From: Tolypothrix brevis GSE-NOS-MK-07-07A
Lineage (GTDB): Bacteria > Cyanobacteriota > Cyanobacteriia > Cyanobacteriales > Nostocaceae
Reading direction: 5' to 3'
Length of the DNA: 64,000 nt
Assembly: GCA_019358985.1 (NCBI GenBank)
Contig: JAHHIJ010000002.1
Span: forward strand, 62,001 to 126,000
How positions within the stretch are numbered: the stretch's first letter is position 1; the number at the start of each line of letters is the position of its first letter. The notes beneath the pieces are model-generated. The model ran no database searches. It was not told the origin of the DNA and worked only from the letters and a program-made list of their open reading frames with translations. The translations under genes were made by a program, and so were the position numbers. Of the stretch, positions 35,500 through 44,901 are shown one piece after another.

Positions 35500-36588
35500 A
35501 TGGGTAACACTTTTGGGCATTTATTTCGCGTCACTACTTTTGGTGAGTCTCACGGCGGTGGTGTGGGAGTTATAATTGATGGCTGTCCACCACGGCTAGA
35601 AATTTCTGTTGAAGAAATTCAAGTAGAATTAGATAGAAGGCGTCCCGGACAAAGTAAGATTACAACACCTCGCAAAGAAGAAGATAAGTGCGAGATTCTC
35701 TCAGGAGTCTTTGAGGGTAAAACTCTGGGAACACCAATCTCAATTTTGGTGCGTAATAAAGACGCTCGTTCTCAAGATTATGACGAAATGCAACAAAAGT
35801 ATCGCCCTTCTCATGCCGATGCGACGTATGACGCCAAATATGGTATACGTAATTGGCAAGGTGGCGGTAGATCCTCAGCGCGTGAGACAATTGGTAGAGT
35901 CGCAGCTGGTGCGATCGCTAAAAAGATTCTTCGTCAAGTCGCTAATGTGGAAGTTATTGGTTACGTCAAGCGCATCAAAGATTTAGAAGGTGCAATTGAT
36001 GCAAATACCGTCACTTTAGAGCAAGTTGAAAGTAACATCGTCCGCTGTCCCGATGCTGAATGTGCAGAACGGATGATTTCATTAATTGAGGCGATCGCAA
36101 GACAAGGTGATTCTATCGGTGGTGTGGTAGAATGTGTAGCGCGAAATGTTCCCAAAGGTTTAGGCGTTCCAGTTTTTGATAAATTAGAAGCAGATATTGC
36201 CAAAGGTGTAATGTCTCTCCCCGCTAGTAAAGGTTTTGAAATTGGTTCGGGTTTCGCGGGGACGCTGTTAACTGGAATTGAACATAACGACGAATATTAT
36301 ATTGATGAAAACGGTGAAATTCGCACTGTTACTAATCGTTCTGGAGGAATTCAAGGGGGAATTTCCAACGGCGAAAATATCATTTTACGAGTAGCATTTA
36401 AGCCGACAGCTACCATTAGAAAAGAACAGAAAACGGTGACAAATGAGGGTGAAGAAACGCTTTTAGCTGCTAAAGGAAGACACGATCCTTGCGTTTTACC
36501 GCGTGCTGTAACGATGGTAGAAGCAATGGTTGCTTTAGTATTGTGCGACCATTTGCTGAGGCAGCAAGGACAGTGTAAGGTTTTGTAG
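35500..36588 (+). CDS. aroC: Chorismate synthase
   Basis: A 362-residue FMN-dependent enzyme that converts EPSP to chorismate, the last step of the shikimate pathway. Signatures: [87 protein letters not shown] and [18 protein letters not shown]. The length is normal. ATG 35500 fits the family start MGNTFG. A strong hairpin terminator follows. Confidence 0.97.
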   Translation: MGNTFGHLFRVTTFGESHGGGVGVIIDGCPPRLEISVEEIQVELDRRRPGQSKITTPRKEEDKCEILSGVFEGKTLGTPISILVRNKDARSQDYDEMQQKYRPSHADATYDAKYGIRNWQGGGRSSARETIGRVAAGAIAKKILRQVANVEVIGYVKRIKDLEGAIDANTVTLEQVESNIVRCPDAECAERMISLIEAIARQGDSIGGVVECVARNVPKGLGVPVFDKLEADIAKGVMSLPASKGFEIGSGFAGTLLTGIEHNDEYYIDENGEIRTVTNRSGGIQGGISNGENIILRVAFKPTATIRKEQKTVTNEGEETLLAAKGRHDPCVLPRAVTMVEAMVALVLCDHLLRQQGQCKVL

Positions 36589-36637
36589 ATATTGGTTGCA
36601 AAAATATTTCTTTATTTTTGTTAGAGTATAAATCTTC

Positions 36638-36672
36638 AGATACCTGACTTTTTATAAAAGTCAGGTATCTTG
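36638..36672 (+). terminator. Rho-independent terminator after aroC
   Basis: AGATACCTGACTTTT and AAAAGTCAGGTATCT form a 15-bp stem with a short TATA-type loop, followed by TGTTTCTC. Confidence 0.85.
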
Positions 36673-36735
36673 TTTCTCACGAATCCTAAATTGACTGCTA
36701 TAGTAACAATGATAAATTAAAATAGTTGCATAATC

Positions 36736-36990
36736 ATGGATTTTATTACAATTTTAGGATTAATCGCCGCTTCCTTAACAACATTTTCATTCATCCCGCA
36801 AATGATAAAAACATGGCAAAGTAAATCAGCCAAAGATGTTTCATTTGTGATGCTGATTACTTTTAATATCGGCATTTTTTTATGGCTCATCTATGGAATA
36901 TCTCTACAAGCGTTGCCGATTATTCTTGCCAACGGGGTAACATTATTTTTTAACATCATAATTCTATGGCTTAAAATTAAATATAGATGA
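36736..36990 (+). CDS. SemiSWEET-type sugar transporter (PQ-loop)
   Basis: An 84-residue protein with three membrane helices (about 4-22, 36-56 and 60-80), the size and topology of bacterial SemiSWEETs that work as dimers. The PQ motif lies in FSFIPQMIKTWQSKSAKDVS, followed by the conserved FLWLIYGI segment. The substrate sugar is unknown. Single gene. Confidence 0.87.
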   Translation: MDFITILGLIAASLTTFSFIPQMIKTWQSKSAKDVSFVMLITFNIGIFLWLIYGISLQALPIILANGVTLFFNIIILWLKIKYR

Positions 36991-37136
36991 AGAAGCCCTA
37001 ACGACTAGAAGTCGCGGCTACACAAACAAAGTCCGCCTACGCGGACTTCTAAAGAACTCAATAAAGTGGGTTCTGTTTGTGTAGACGCGAATACCATTTG
37101 CCATAATTTTTACAAACATTCCCTAAAAAAACAACT

Positions 37137-38783
37137 GTGACATCATCTGTATTCGCTGCTGAACGCCTTTTATTCACTCCCACAACCCCCGACAACGACG
37201 CGATCGCCACAATTTTCGCTTTCCCCAATGAATACACTGTGGGAATCACTAGCTTAGGCTATCAGGTAGTTTGGGCAACTTTGGCAATGCGTGATGATGT
37301 GCAAGTGAGTCGCATGTTTACCGACACTCACGAACAACTTCCGAGAAAACCGGAATTAGTCGGCTTTTCGATGTCGTGGGAATTAGATTATGTGAATATT
37401 TTAAATCTGCTGGAATCTTTAGAAATTCCGATTACAACATCTACCCGTGATAATAATCATCCGATAGTTTTTGGTGGTGGTCCAGTTCTCACAGCTAACC
37501 CCGAACCTTTTGCCGATTTCTTTGATGTAATTCTACTCGGAGATGGTGAAGATTTATTAGGCAATTTTATTAACGCTTACAAAGAAGTTAGAAACGCTTC
37601 TAGAAAAATCCAATTAAAAGCACTTGCACAAGTACCAGGAATTTATGTTCCTAGTTTATATGAAGTTGAATATCACACATTAGATGGTGCTATCAAATCA
37701 ATTCAACCAATTTCTACAGAAATTCCCGCAATAGTGCAGAAGCAAACTTACCGAGGAAATGTTCTCTCAGCTTCAACTGTCGTCACCGAAAAAGCCGCTT
37801 GGGAAAATATTTACATGGTGGAAGTGGTGAGAAGTTGCCCAGAAATGTGCCGCTTCTGTTTAGCAAGTTATCTCACTTTACCTTTTAGAACTGCGAGTAT
37901 CGAAGAATCTTTAATTCCGGCAATCGAAAGAGGTTTAACTGTTACAAATAGGTTAGGATTATTAGGGGCTTCAGTAACTCAGCATCCCGAATTTGCATCG
38001 TTACTCGATTATATTAGTCAACCAAAATATGACGATGTACGCTTGAGTATTGCCTCGGTGCGAACTAATACAGTAACTGTCCAATTAGCGCAAACTTTAG
38101 CCAAACGAGACACGCGATCGCTTACCATTGCCATAGAAAGCGGTTCGGAAAAATTACGCGAAATCATTAACAAAAAGCTGCATAATGATGAAATCATCCA
38201 AGCTGCGGTAAATGCCAAAGCTGGAGGCTTATCTAGTTTAAAACTTTACGGCATGGCAGGAATTCCCGGCGAACAATCAGAGGATTTAGAGCAAACTGTG
38301 GCAATGATGCGTGCTATAAAAAAAGCTGCTCCTGGATTGCGGTTAACACTAGGATGTAGCACCTTTGTACCCAAAGCACACACACCTTTTCAATGGTTTG
38401 GAGTAAATCCCCAAGCTGAGAAGCGGTTGCAATTTTTACAAAAACAACTAAAACCACAGGGAATAGATTTTCGCCCAGAAAGTTACAATTGGTCAATAAT
38501 TCAAGCTTTGTTGTCACGAGGCGATCGCCGACTTTCTCCGCTTTTACAATTAACTCGTAACTTTGGCGATTCTTTGGGTAGTTACAAACGTGCTTTCAAA
38601 CAACTCAAAGGACAAATTCCCGACTTAGATTTTTACGTTCACGCCGACTGGTCAACCGAACAAATATTACCCTGGAGTCACTTGCAAGGACCTCTACCAC
38701 AGTCTACACTAATTAAACACCTGGCTGATGCCACCAGTAAATTTAACTCGCCTACAAAGGAATTACAGCCATTAAATTTATAA
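37137..38783 (+). CDS. B12-binding domain/radical SAM protein
   Basis: A 548-residue protein. The N-terminal part (about 25-175) resembles a cobalamin-binding Rossmann domain without the canonical DxHxxG (GGGPVLTANPEPFADFF, LLGDGEDLLG). The radical SAM core (about 215-430) has the 4Fe-4S motif CPEMCRFC (C-x3-C-x2-C) and a GLSSLKLYGMAGIPGEQSED segment. Homologues are conserved in cyanobacteria; the reaction is unknown. It starts with GTG. No partner gene is adjacent. Confidence 0.82.
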   Translation: MTSSVFAAERLLFTPTTPDNDAIATIFAFPNEYTVGITSLGYQVVWATLAMRDDVQVSRMFTDTHEQLPRKPELVGFSMSWELDYVNILNLLESLEIPITTSTRDNNHPIVFGGGPVLTANPEPFADFFDVILLGDGEDLLGNFINAYKEVRNASRKIQLKALAQVPGIYVPSLYEVEYHTLDGAIKSIQPISTEIPAIVQKQTYRGNVLSASTVVTEKAAWENIYMVEVVRSCPEMCRFCLASYLTLPFRTASIEESLIPAIERGLTVTNRLGLLGASVTQHPEFASLLDYISQPKYDDVRLSIASVRTNTVTVQLAQTLAKRDTRSLTIAIESGSEKLREIINKKLHNDEIIQAAVNAKAGGLSSLKLYGMAGIPGEQSEDLEQTVAMMRAIKKAAPGLRLTLGCSTFVPKAHTPFQWFGVNPQAEKRLQFLQKQLKPQGIDFRPESYNWSIIQALLSRGDRRLSPLLQLTRNFGDSLGSYKRAFKQLKGQIPDLDFYVHADWSTEQILPWSHLQGPLPQSTLIKHLADATSKFNSPTKELQPLNL

Positions 38784-39252
38784 TTTTTTCAACGTTGCTG
38801 AATTAAGACATGAAATTCCTAACTCATCAGACATAGGCGTAGAAACTAATTATGCGTTGCCCGAAACCCTTGATAGACGTAGCATTGCTACGTCTCTACG
38901 TATGACTCTGGAGATGTCTATCGTAAAGACGTTCCGGCGGAACGTCTCTACCATCAGGAAAAATTTTGAAATTAAAATGCAAACAACTATCGTAAAGACG
39001 TTCCGACGGAACGTCTCTACCATCAGGAAAAATTTTGAAATTAAAATGCAAACAACTATCGTAAAGACGTTCCGACGGAACGTCTCTACCGTCAGGAAAA
39101 ATTTTGAAATTAAAATGCAAACAACTATCGTAAAGACGTTCCGACGGAACGTCTCTACCGTCAGGAAAAATTTTGAAATTAAAATGCAAACAACTATCGT
39201 AAAGACGTTCCGACGGAACGTCTCTACCATCAGGAAAAATTTTGAAATTAAA
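38784..39252. other. Repeat-filled spacer before the CPXCG gene
   Basis: A MITE (about 38835-38920, palindrome 38873-38899) joins directly to a 69-bp tandem array (38920-39263). There is no other gene. Confidence 0.8.
38835..38920. mobile_element. MITE with GACGTAGCATTGCTACGTC and GATGTCTA end
   Basis: The interior TAATTATGCGTTGCCCGAAA, then CCCTTGATAGACGTAGC, and the right end CTCTGGAGATGTCTA match the other copies; the left end is diverged (ACATAGGCGTAGAAAC). It abuts the 69-bp array. Confidence 0.7.
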
Positions 39253-39263
39253 ATGCAAACAAC
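38920..39263 (+). repeat. Five tandem 69-bp units that include a start codon
   Basis: Units begin at 38920, 38989, 39058, 39127 and 39196. Each holds the palindrome GACGTTCCGACGGAACGTC (GGCGG in the first), an AT-rich leader and ATGCAAACAAC, the first codons of the downstream gene. Because 69 is divisible by three, the frame stays open through all five units and each ATG could start an extended protein with 23-residue repeats. Confidence 0.93.
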
Positions 39264-39441
39264 ATCTGAATTTTACTGCGCTTATTGCGGGGAACCAAAC
39301 GTAACCTTTGTAGACTTGAGTGCAGGAGGACAGCAATCTTATATAGAAGATTGTCAAGTTTGCTGTCGTCCAAACATTCTATATCTGCGGGTGGATGAAG
39401 AAACTTTAGATATAGAAATTGATACAGAATATGAAGGTTGA
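39253..39441 (+). CDS. CPXCG motif-containing cysteine-rich protein
   Basis: A 62-residue zinc-ribbon-like protein (MQTTSEFYCAYCGEPN then EDCQVCCRPN), i.e. two C-x2-C pairs expected to bind one metal ion, with an acidic C-terminus. It corresponds to the small CPXCG family of unknown function. The conserved start is the last of five in-frame ATGs generated by the 69-bp array; translation from earlier ones would add 23 residues per unit. There is no clear Shine-Dalgarno close to any of them. Confidence 0.78.
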   Translation: MQTTSEFYCAYCGEPNVTFVDLSAGGQQSYIEDCQVCCRPNILYLRVDEETLDIEIDTEYEG

Positions 39442-39460
39442 ATTTTAGGTTTTTCTGTCA

Positions 39461-39910
39461 ATGCTTCACTTTAAACATTCTTCAGTAATTAATGCACCGG
39501 TAGAAGTTGTTTGGAAATTTCACGAAAGACCAGATATTTTACAACTTCTTACCCCACCTTGGCAACCAGTACAAGTGATGCGTCGCGAGGGGGGACTTGA
39601 CGTTGGTGCGATTACCGAATTTCGGCTTTTCTTGGGATTATTACCTTTAACTTGGTTAGCGCGTCACACCGAATGTGAAGAATATCGTCTATTTACCGAC
39701 GAACAGATATCAGGTCCATTTGAATCTTGGGTGCATCGACATGAATTTGAACCAGAAAATGGCAAAACTAAATTAACTGATGCGATCGCCTTTTCAATGC
39801 CAGGTGGCGATTCTGTAGAATTTTTCAGCGGTTGGCTAGTGCAAGCACAACTAGAAGCAATGTTTCGCTACCGTCATTATGTAACTAAACGAGAGTGCGA
39901 GTCAAGTTAA
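39461..39910 (+). CDS. SRPBCC family protein
   Basis: A 149-residue START-like lipid- or ligand-binding protein: HSSVINAPVEVVWKFHERPD at the N-terminus, FRLFLGLLPLTWLARHTEC in the sheet, ISGPFESWVHRHEFEP, and a C-terminal amphipathic helix. The ligand is unknown. It lies 19 bases after the CPXCG gene in the same direction, so the two probably form an operon ended by the terminator at 39970. Confidence 0.82.
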   Translation: MLHFKHSSVINAPVEVVWKFHERPDILQLLTPPWQPVQVMRREGGLDVGAITEFRLFLGLLPLTWLARHTECEEYRLFTDEQISGPFESWVHRHEFEPENGKTKLTDAIAFSMPGGDSVEFFSGWLVQAQLEAMFRYRHYVTKRECESS

Positions 39911-39968
39911 GAGAATACACTTAACAGTAAAATCACGCAAAAATAACTTTCATTAAAGAATATATGAG

Positions 39969-40005
39969 CGCTCAGGATATTTACTTGTCCTGAGCTTCTT
40001 TTTTT
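39969..40005 (+). terminator. Rho-independent terminator after SRPBCC gene
   Basis: GCTCAGGA and TCCTGAGC form an 8-bp stem with an ATATTTACTTG-type loop followed by TTCTTTTTTT. Confidence 0.9.
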
Positions 40006-40094
40006 ACGATAATAAAAATACTTTTTCTACCGTTAAATTACTGAATTAAACTATTTGTGGCGACAGTGATTTTACTGATTCAAATTTGAGAAAC

Positions 40095-40817
40095 ATGAAA
40101 TTTTTACAAACAGGGTTCAACTACAAAGATACTTTAAAGTTAGCTTTGCTGAGTGCAACTTCATTATTTTTACTTACACCGTCAGTAAAAGCCGTACCTA
40201 CAAACAACTCACAACAATTAAATCCACAGCCACAAATTTGTCCATTGGCAAAATTACTACCCAAACGCAGTTTCGATACAACTAAATATTCTGTGTATAT
40301 TTGTCGAGGTGATAATAACAATGCGCTGGGATATTACGTGCGTATTTCTAAAACAGATAATAGTAAAATCACCGTACCTGTAAGTAGTACAACTGGTGAA
40401 ACTTATATTGCCAGCAAGGGAGAAATAGCATACGCTGTCACCCCCTATGAACTGCAAGTAATTAAAAATAGACGTGTTATTCTTAAAGAAAGAGTAAATA
40501 ATGCGATCGCAGGTGACGGTCAACCTCTTGCTAAAGCTTGTCCCGAAGGTGAAAATATCTTTGGCGAAGCCGAAACCAAAAGCTTTATTGTTTATATTTG
40601 CGGCAGCAGTTTTCCCACAAACTATATCGCTATAACTAGAAGTGGTAATCGTCGCATCGCAGTTCCACTCTCTAGCTATAATTCTAAAGGCACACCGGAA
40701 GCCAGTCAGTATATTGCAGTCAACGGTGATATGCGTTATGTTCTGACCCGAAAAGTGCTAAAAATTTCTGATAACGGTCAAACCATAATCAAAGAAAAAG
40801 TCCTGCACTGGAATTAA
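40095..40817 (+). CDS. Secreted protein with duplicated domain, function unknown
   Basis: A 240-residue protein from ATG 40095 (an in-frame TTG is 9 bases earlier). A signal peptide covers residues 1-36 with a VKA cleavage motif. The mature part is an internal duplication: repeat 1 (about 50-145) has YSVYICRGDNNN and ITVPVSS and ends VILKERV; repeat 2 (about 150-240) has FIVYICGSS, IAVPLSS and TIIKEKV. Each repeat begins with a conserved Cys-Pro. I recognise no family. It is likely periplasmic. Confidence 0.65.
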   Translation: MKFLQTGFNYKDTLKLALLSATSLFLLTPSVKAVPTNNSQQLNPQPQICPLAKLLPKRSFDTTKYSVYICRGDNNNALGYYVRISKTDNSKITVPVSSTTGETYIASKGEIAYAVTPYELQVIKNRRVILKERVNNAIAGDGQPLAKACPEGENIFGEAETKSFIVYICGSSFPTNYIAITRSGNRRIAVPLSSYNSKGTPEASQYIAVNGDMRYVLTRKVLKISDNGQTIIKEKVLHWN

Positions 40818-40824
40818 TCACCAA

Positions 40825-40911
40825 TAGACATTTCCAGAAAAGATGTAGAGACGTAGCATTGCTACGTCTAATCAAGGGTTTTAGGTAACACATAAATTTT
40901 GGAGATGTCTA
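40825..40911. mobile_element. Complete MITE with GACGTAGCATTGCTACGTC
   Basis: TAGACATTTCCAGAAAAGAT to TTTTGGAGATGTCTA (87 bp), with the interior AAGGGTTTTAGGTAACAC. The right palindrome arm reads CGTCTAATC rather than CGTCTCTAC. Confidence 0.78.
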
Positions 40912-41229
40912 ATACTATTAACTCGACTTTATCCATTTTCTTGTAAGCTTATTTATCCTTATTTTTCAAAGCTTGTCGAGAAACCCACTGAAGCCCAGGA
41001 AACAACCGATTAAAATTTGTATACGCAATTACTACTATCCTTTAAATAAAAATCCTCTATTTGATAGGTTAATCCAATGTTAATTAACATAAAGCAATAC
41101 AAATTTTCCCCACAATGCCCAAAATCTCATCCTTTGGACTTGCTAAGACTTTGGAACCACGGATAGATAGCGTTATCTATATACCAGAATACTATTAAAT
41201 TGTAAATACATTATTTATGAAAATTAACA
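40912..41229. other. AT-rich upstream region of hli gene
   Basis: No gene or strong repeat seen. High-light-inducible genes usually have regulated promoters; I cannot identify a specific operator. Confidence 0.4.
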
Positions 41230-41490
41230 ATGGAAACATCACCTACTAATCCAGCTAAAACTGCTGCCGGTGTCAGCAATCGTCAATCTGTCGGACCATT
41301 CCCGACTGATGCGACCGAAACCTCGTACAATAGAAGCGATCGCAATGCCTTCAAGTTTGGCTTTACTCCTCAAGCTGAACTATGGAACGGACGCTTTGCA
41401 ATGATTGGTTTTTTAGCCTACCTTCTTTGGGACTTGAACAGCTACAGCGTGGTACGTGACGTGTTACACCTCGTTTCCTATGCCCCTTAG
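41230..41490 (+). CDS. High-light-inducible (HLIP/SCP) chlorophyll-binding protein
   Basis: An 86-residue one-helix member of the CAB family, bound to thylakoid membranes and protective under high light. The chlorophyll-binding motif FTPQAELWNGRFAMIGFLAY has Glu50, Asn53 and Arg55, followed by a membrane helix to about residue 66. The first 40 residues are a polar Thr/Ser/Asn-rich extension, longer than in minimal HLIPs. Single gene. Confidence 0.92.
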   Translation: METSPTNPAKTAAGVSNRQSVGPFPTDATETSYNRSDRNAFKFGFTPQAELWNGRFAMIGFLAYLLWDLNSYSVVRDVLHLVSYAP

Positions 41491-41788
41491 CATGTTTTAG
41501 GTGTTCGTGTAAATTATACTTGACAAGCTGACTATAGACACTGAGAGTAAATGCAAACACTTTTTCCCAGTGTCTTCACTTGTACGAGCATACTTGGATA
41601 TCTAAAAATGTACTTAATATGGCTAACTGTGTAATAATAGTTAGCATAACTTAACGTTTCTAAATATTTAGTTGGTTGGCGATGTTCAACGCATAACACT
41701 GACTTCTAGGATTTTTCAACCTAGTGGTTAGTGTAATTTGCCATGACTATACTTTGTGAAATTTTCATCTGCTACGTGGAGAAAAAGC
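41491..41788. other. Intergenic region between hli and crtW
   Basis: AGACACTGAG and CAGTGTCT (about 41536-41575) can pair weakly as a terminator of the hli gene. Nothing else seen. Confidence 0.35.
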
Positions 41789-42547
41789 GTGATTTCATTA
41801 GAACAATCGCCCAGTCGTCCGATAAAATTGACCAGGGAATCAAATACAGCAGTCTTCGTTGCAATTGCCATTATTGGATTATGGGCAATTAGTCTTGTAG
41901 TGTTACTTTCACTTGACATTACCCAGGTTAACTTTTTAATGTTATTGCCTATCATCTTTTGGCAAACATTTCTATATACTGGTTTATTTATTACGGCACA
42001 TGATGCCATGCATGGGGTAGTATTTCCTAAAAATACTAAAGTTAACCATTTTATCGGTTCATTATGCCTTTCTCTTTATGGTCTTTTACCATATCAACAA
42101 TTATTGAAAAAACATTGGTTACACCATCACAATCCTGCTAGTCAAATAGACCCCGATTTTCACAATGGGAAACAGAAAAATTTCTTTGCTTGGTACTTTC
42201 ATTTTATGAAGGGTTACTGGAGTTGGACTCAAATTATTGCTCTAACGAGTATCTATAATATTGTCCATTACACAACCCATATACCCAAAGATAATTTAAC
42301 TTACTTTTGGGTCATACCCTCAATTTTAAGCTCATTACAGTTATTTTATTTTGGTACTTTTTTACCTCATACCGAGCCAGAATCAGGTTATAGTGAACCT
42401 CATCGCGCTCAAACTATTTCCCGTCCAATTTGGTGGTCATTTATTACCTGCTATCATTTCGGCTATCATGAAGAACATCATGAATATCCTCATGTTTCTT
42501 GGTGGCAGTTACCAGAAATTTATCAAAGTAAGTTACGAGTTAGATAG
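41789..42547 (+). CDS. crtW: Beta-carotene 4-ketolase CrtW
   Basis: A 252-residue membrane di-iron oxygenase of the fatty-acid-desaturase superfamily that introduces a keto group into the beta-ionone ring to make echinenone or canthaxanthin. Histidine boxes: TAHDAMHGVV, KKHWLHHHNPAS and YHEEHHEYPHVSWW. Start GTG 41789 is supported by GTGGAG eight bases upstream; the earlier GTG at 41756 has no such site. Strong overall similarity to known Nostoc CrtW proteins in FGTFLPH and FVTCYHFGYH-like segments. A palindromic repeat follows the stop. Confidence 0.88.
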   Translation: MISLEQSPSRPIKLTRESNTAVFVAIAIIGLWAISLVVLLSLDITQVNFLMLLPIIFWQTFLYTGLFITAHDAMHGVVFPKNTKVNHFIGSLCLSLYGLLPYQQLLKKHWLHHHNPASQIDPDFHNGKQKNFFAWYFHFMKGYWSWTQIIALTSIYNIVHYTTHIPKDNLTYFWVIPSILSSLQLFYFGTFLPHTEPESGYSEPHRAQTISRPIWWSFITCYHFGYHEEHHEYPHVSWWQLPEIYQSKLRVR

Positions 42548-42571
42548 AGACGTTCCGTTGGAACGTCTTTA
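42543..42571. repeat. Interspersed palindrome GACGTTCCGTTGGAACGTC
   Basis: Overlaps the crtW stop codon (the stop TAG lies in its left arm ATAGAGACG), so the repeat may have set the present 3' end of the gene. Confidence 0.75.
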
Positions 42572-42644
42572 CGGGAAAAAGAGATATTTCGTAGTAAGCG
42601 TTTCAACGCTTATTTAAGCACTAAAGTGCTTACTACGATTAAGA

Positions 42645-43316
42645 TTAATTCGCTATCGGTTGTTTAATAGATACTGTTTCTGCTTCTAATAAAGGTGGAC
42701 GCACAGATAAATATATTAAAGGACCGAATAACGGGATAAAGCTGATTAACCCAAGTAGCTGAGGATTTTTCACCGGACGACGTGCCATGTCATCTTCTAG
42801 CAATGCCGGAAAAACTAGGGAAAGTACGCAGAAATCTAAACTCATGACATGGATGAAACGGCTAGTTTGCCACTGTTGAAAAAAATTTCCCCAGTCTCCA
42901 CCTTGTAAGCCATAAGCAACTAAAATAATTGTGCCTAAAGTTAGCGCAATACCTGTGAAACGAGAATCTAACAGTTTAATGAAAAAGTCTTTTTTGCCAG
43001 TAAACTGTTTATTTGGTTCCCGTAAAGCTAAGTAAGGTAAAATTGCAAATGCGCCAACTGCGAAAGAGGGAATAGCAAACAACCAAGCGGGTATTTTTTG
43101 CCCTCTGCCGTCAATAAATAATACTGCACTATAGATTATAGGGAAAACGCCCATAATATTGAATAGTGCCACTACTAAAGGGTTAATGCCTTGCCACTGT
43201 CCGGTAGAAAGGTTTTTAATTAACTCAAATGTATCCGGTTGATCCGCAGGGGCAAAAACAAAAGCATAGGTAATAAATCCCAGCCACAGCAGCGCAAAAG
43301 CGATTTTTCTCAACAT
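42645..43316 (-). CDS. Conserved multi-pass membrane protein
   Basis: A 223-residue protein with about six membrane helices (near 7-25, 45-70, 78-95, 118-138, 150-170 and 190-207). It resembles a cyanobacterial/plastid conserved family sometimes labelled DUF2834; the segment FNIMGVFPIIYSAVLFIDGR and an acidic cytosolic loop (LLEDDMARRP) are notable. Function unknown. It lies 12 bases downstream of hrcA in the same direction and is likely cotranscribed. Confidence 0.6.
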   Translation of the reverse strand: MLRKIAFALLWLGFITYAFVFAPADQPDTFELIKNLSTGQWQGINPLVVALFNIMGVFPIIYSAVLFIDGRGQKIPAWLFAIPSFAVGAFAILPYLALREPNKQFTGKKDFFIKLLDSRFTGIALTLGTIILVAYGLQGGDWGNFFQQWQTSRFIHVMSLDFCVLSLVFPALLEDDMARRPVKNPQLLGLISFIPLFGPLIYLSVRPPLLEAETVSIKQPIAN

Positions 43317-43328
43317 ATTTCAAATTGG

Positions 43329-44405
43329 TTAACGGAAGGCTTCTGAGAGGTAATCAGCAGCAGCAGAGACGACAGCGATCGCACTTTCATAATCTAAGCG
43401 CGTTGGTCCCAAAACTCCCACACTTCCTACCGATATTGAACCTCGGCGATAATTGGCAGAAATTAAGGTACAACTGCGTATCGGTTCTAGCGGGTTTTCC
43501 GAACCAATCCGAACCGTTACCCGTGTTTTACCCACCTCATCCGATGGAGGTTCCTCAAATATTAACCGCCACAGTTGGTCTTGTTCTTCCTCCAGCAGTT
43601 GGATAATCGTTTGCACTTGCTGTAGTTGAGAAAATTCTGGTTGCCGCAAAACTTCTGCTACGCCGCGAATCATAATTTGTGTAGCAGATGGTGTGATAGT
43701 ACGACGGGCTAATTCTGCGACTGAGTTTTTCAAAAATTCTCCGTAACGTTGGAACTCCCTATCTAACTGCGTCCAGTCGAGAGTCGCTAATTCTAACAAA
43801 CTCCGTCCGCGCAACTGGCTATTTAAAAAGTTAGAAATAATCTGCAACTCCCGATCAAGGACTTCTGGTTCCAGTTGTGTTTCTGCCGATGCTGCTGGCA
43901 AATCCATCAATGTCGAATGCGTCTCATAAGCATCTGTCACTACAATCAGCATTACCCGTCCCACTTCAATTTGCATCATTTGCAAATGTCGCAACGTTGC
44001 TCTTTCAGTTTGCGGCATGGTAATCAAACTAATGCAACCACTCAAAGTTGCCAATATTTGTGCTGCTCCTTGCAATAGAGCCTCTAAACTCCAATCTTCA
44101 CACTTGAGGCGCTTTTGCAGTAATGCTTCTACCTCTCGTGATAAATTTTCTGAAGGTGTAATCAGCTGGTCTACGTAAGTACGATAGCCAGAGTCTGAAG
44201 GTATGCGTCCAGCAGAAGTGTGAGGTTGGTAAAGCAACCCACCTTTTTCTAAAAAGCCCATCACGTTGCGAATTGTGGCTGAGCTAACACCTAAGTCGTA
44301 TTCTTCAAGCAAAGCTTTAGAACCCACAGGCTCTGCGGTAGCGATATAATGTCGTACCGTTGCCCAAAGTATATGCTGTTGTCGATTGGTCAGCTTGACT
44401 TGCAT
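43329..44405 (-). CDS. hrcA: Heat-inducible transcription repressor HrcA
   Basis: A 358-residue repressor of groEL and similar genes that binds CIRCE operators. The N-terminal winged helix (about 5-75) reads [20 protein letters not shown] with [18 protein letters not shown], then the GAF-like and dimerisation parts follow ([20 protein letters not shown], and near the end [19 protein letters not shown]). The length is typical. The target CIRCE site is not in this neighbourhood. ATG 44405. Confidence 0.94.
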   Translation of the reverse strand: MQVKLTNRQQHILWATVRHYIATAEPVGSKALLEEYDLGVSSATIRNVMGFLEKGGLLYQPHTSAGRIPSDSGYRTYVDQLITPSENLSREVEALLQKRLKCEDWSLEALLQGAAQILATLSGCISLITMPQTERATLRHLQMMQIEVGRVMLIVVTDAYETHSTLMDLPAASAETQLEPEVLDRELQIISNFLNSQLRGRSLLELATLDWTQLDREFQRYGEFLKNSVAELARRTITPSATQIMIRGVAEVLRQPEFSQLQQVQTIIQLLEEEQDQLWRLIFEEPPSDEVGKTRVTVRIGSENPLEPIRSCTLISANYRRGSISVGSVGVLGPTRLDYESAIAVVSAAADYLSEAFR

Positions 44406-44640
44406 AGGGAATGTTTTACGAAGCTGAATTTTATTAGATTTTGAAAAAATTAATAATTTTTCAATTAAAATAGCAAATTATTTACTTCTATTATAATTAG
44501 TAAAACTTAACTCCCCAATTTGCCTATTTTGAAAGTTCGCTTTTAGCTTTTACCGTATATTTACATAATATTTTATTCCCTTTTGTAGTGTGTTTTTCCA
44601 AAAGTAAAAAATACACGTAAATACTTTAACGTTGATTGCT

Positions 44641-44898
44641 CTATCTTCCTATGCGCTCAAGTTCTTCACGCAAAACTCGTCTCAATGTTGCTTCCAAAGG
44701 CTCACGTTGTTGTTCAATGTGCTGACGTAACGCTTCATTGATTAAGCTTTGATAGTTGCCTCCTCCTGCTGTATGAACCTGTTCGCGAAACCACGCCAAT
44801 ACCTCATCATCTAATCGAATCGTGATGCGAGTCTTTCCGGCGCTTGTCGGCTCGACTGCACCTCGCTTCCCTTGGCTGAAATCATACTCTGCTTCCAT
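44641..44898 (-). CDS. brnA: BrnA-type antitoxin
   Basis: An 85-residue ribbon-helix-helix protein of the BrnA/DUF4415 family: the central ITIRLDDEVLAWFREQ is followed by GGGNYQSLINEALRQHI. It normally neutralises a BrnT toxin encoded immediately upstream. Here only the last third of brnT survives (44902-45051), so this antitoxin probably has no cognate partner at this locus. ATG 44898 lies 4 bases after the brnT stop. Confidence 0.85.
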   Translation of the reverse strand: MEAEYDFSQGKRGAVEPTSAGKTRITIRLDDEVLAWFREQVHTAGGGNYQSLINEALRQHIEQQREPLEATLRRVLREELERIGR

Positions 44899-44901
44899 GA
44901 T

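Noticed and set aside
38920-39263. CRISPR-like array before the CPXCG gene
   Set aside because: The segments between palindromes are identical in every unit, so they are not spacers; no cas gene is near.
38850-39357. Minus-strand open frames through the 69-bp array
   Set aside because: Repeat-generated frames encoding only the array; no start signal or family.
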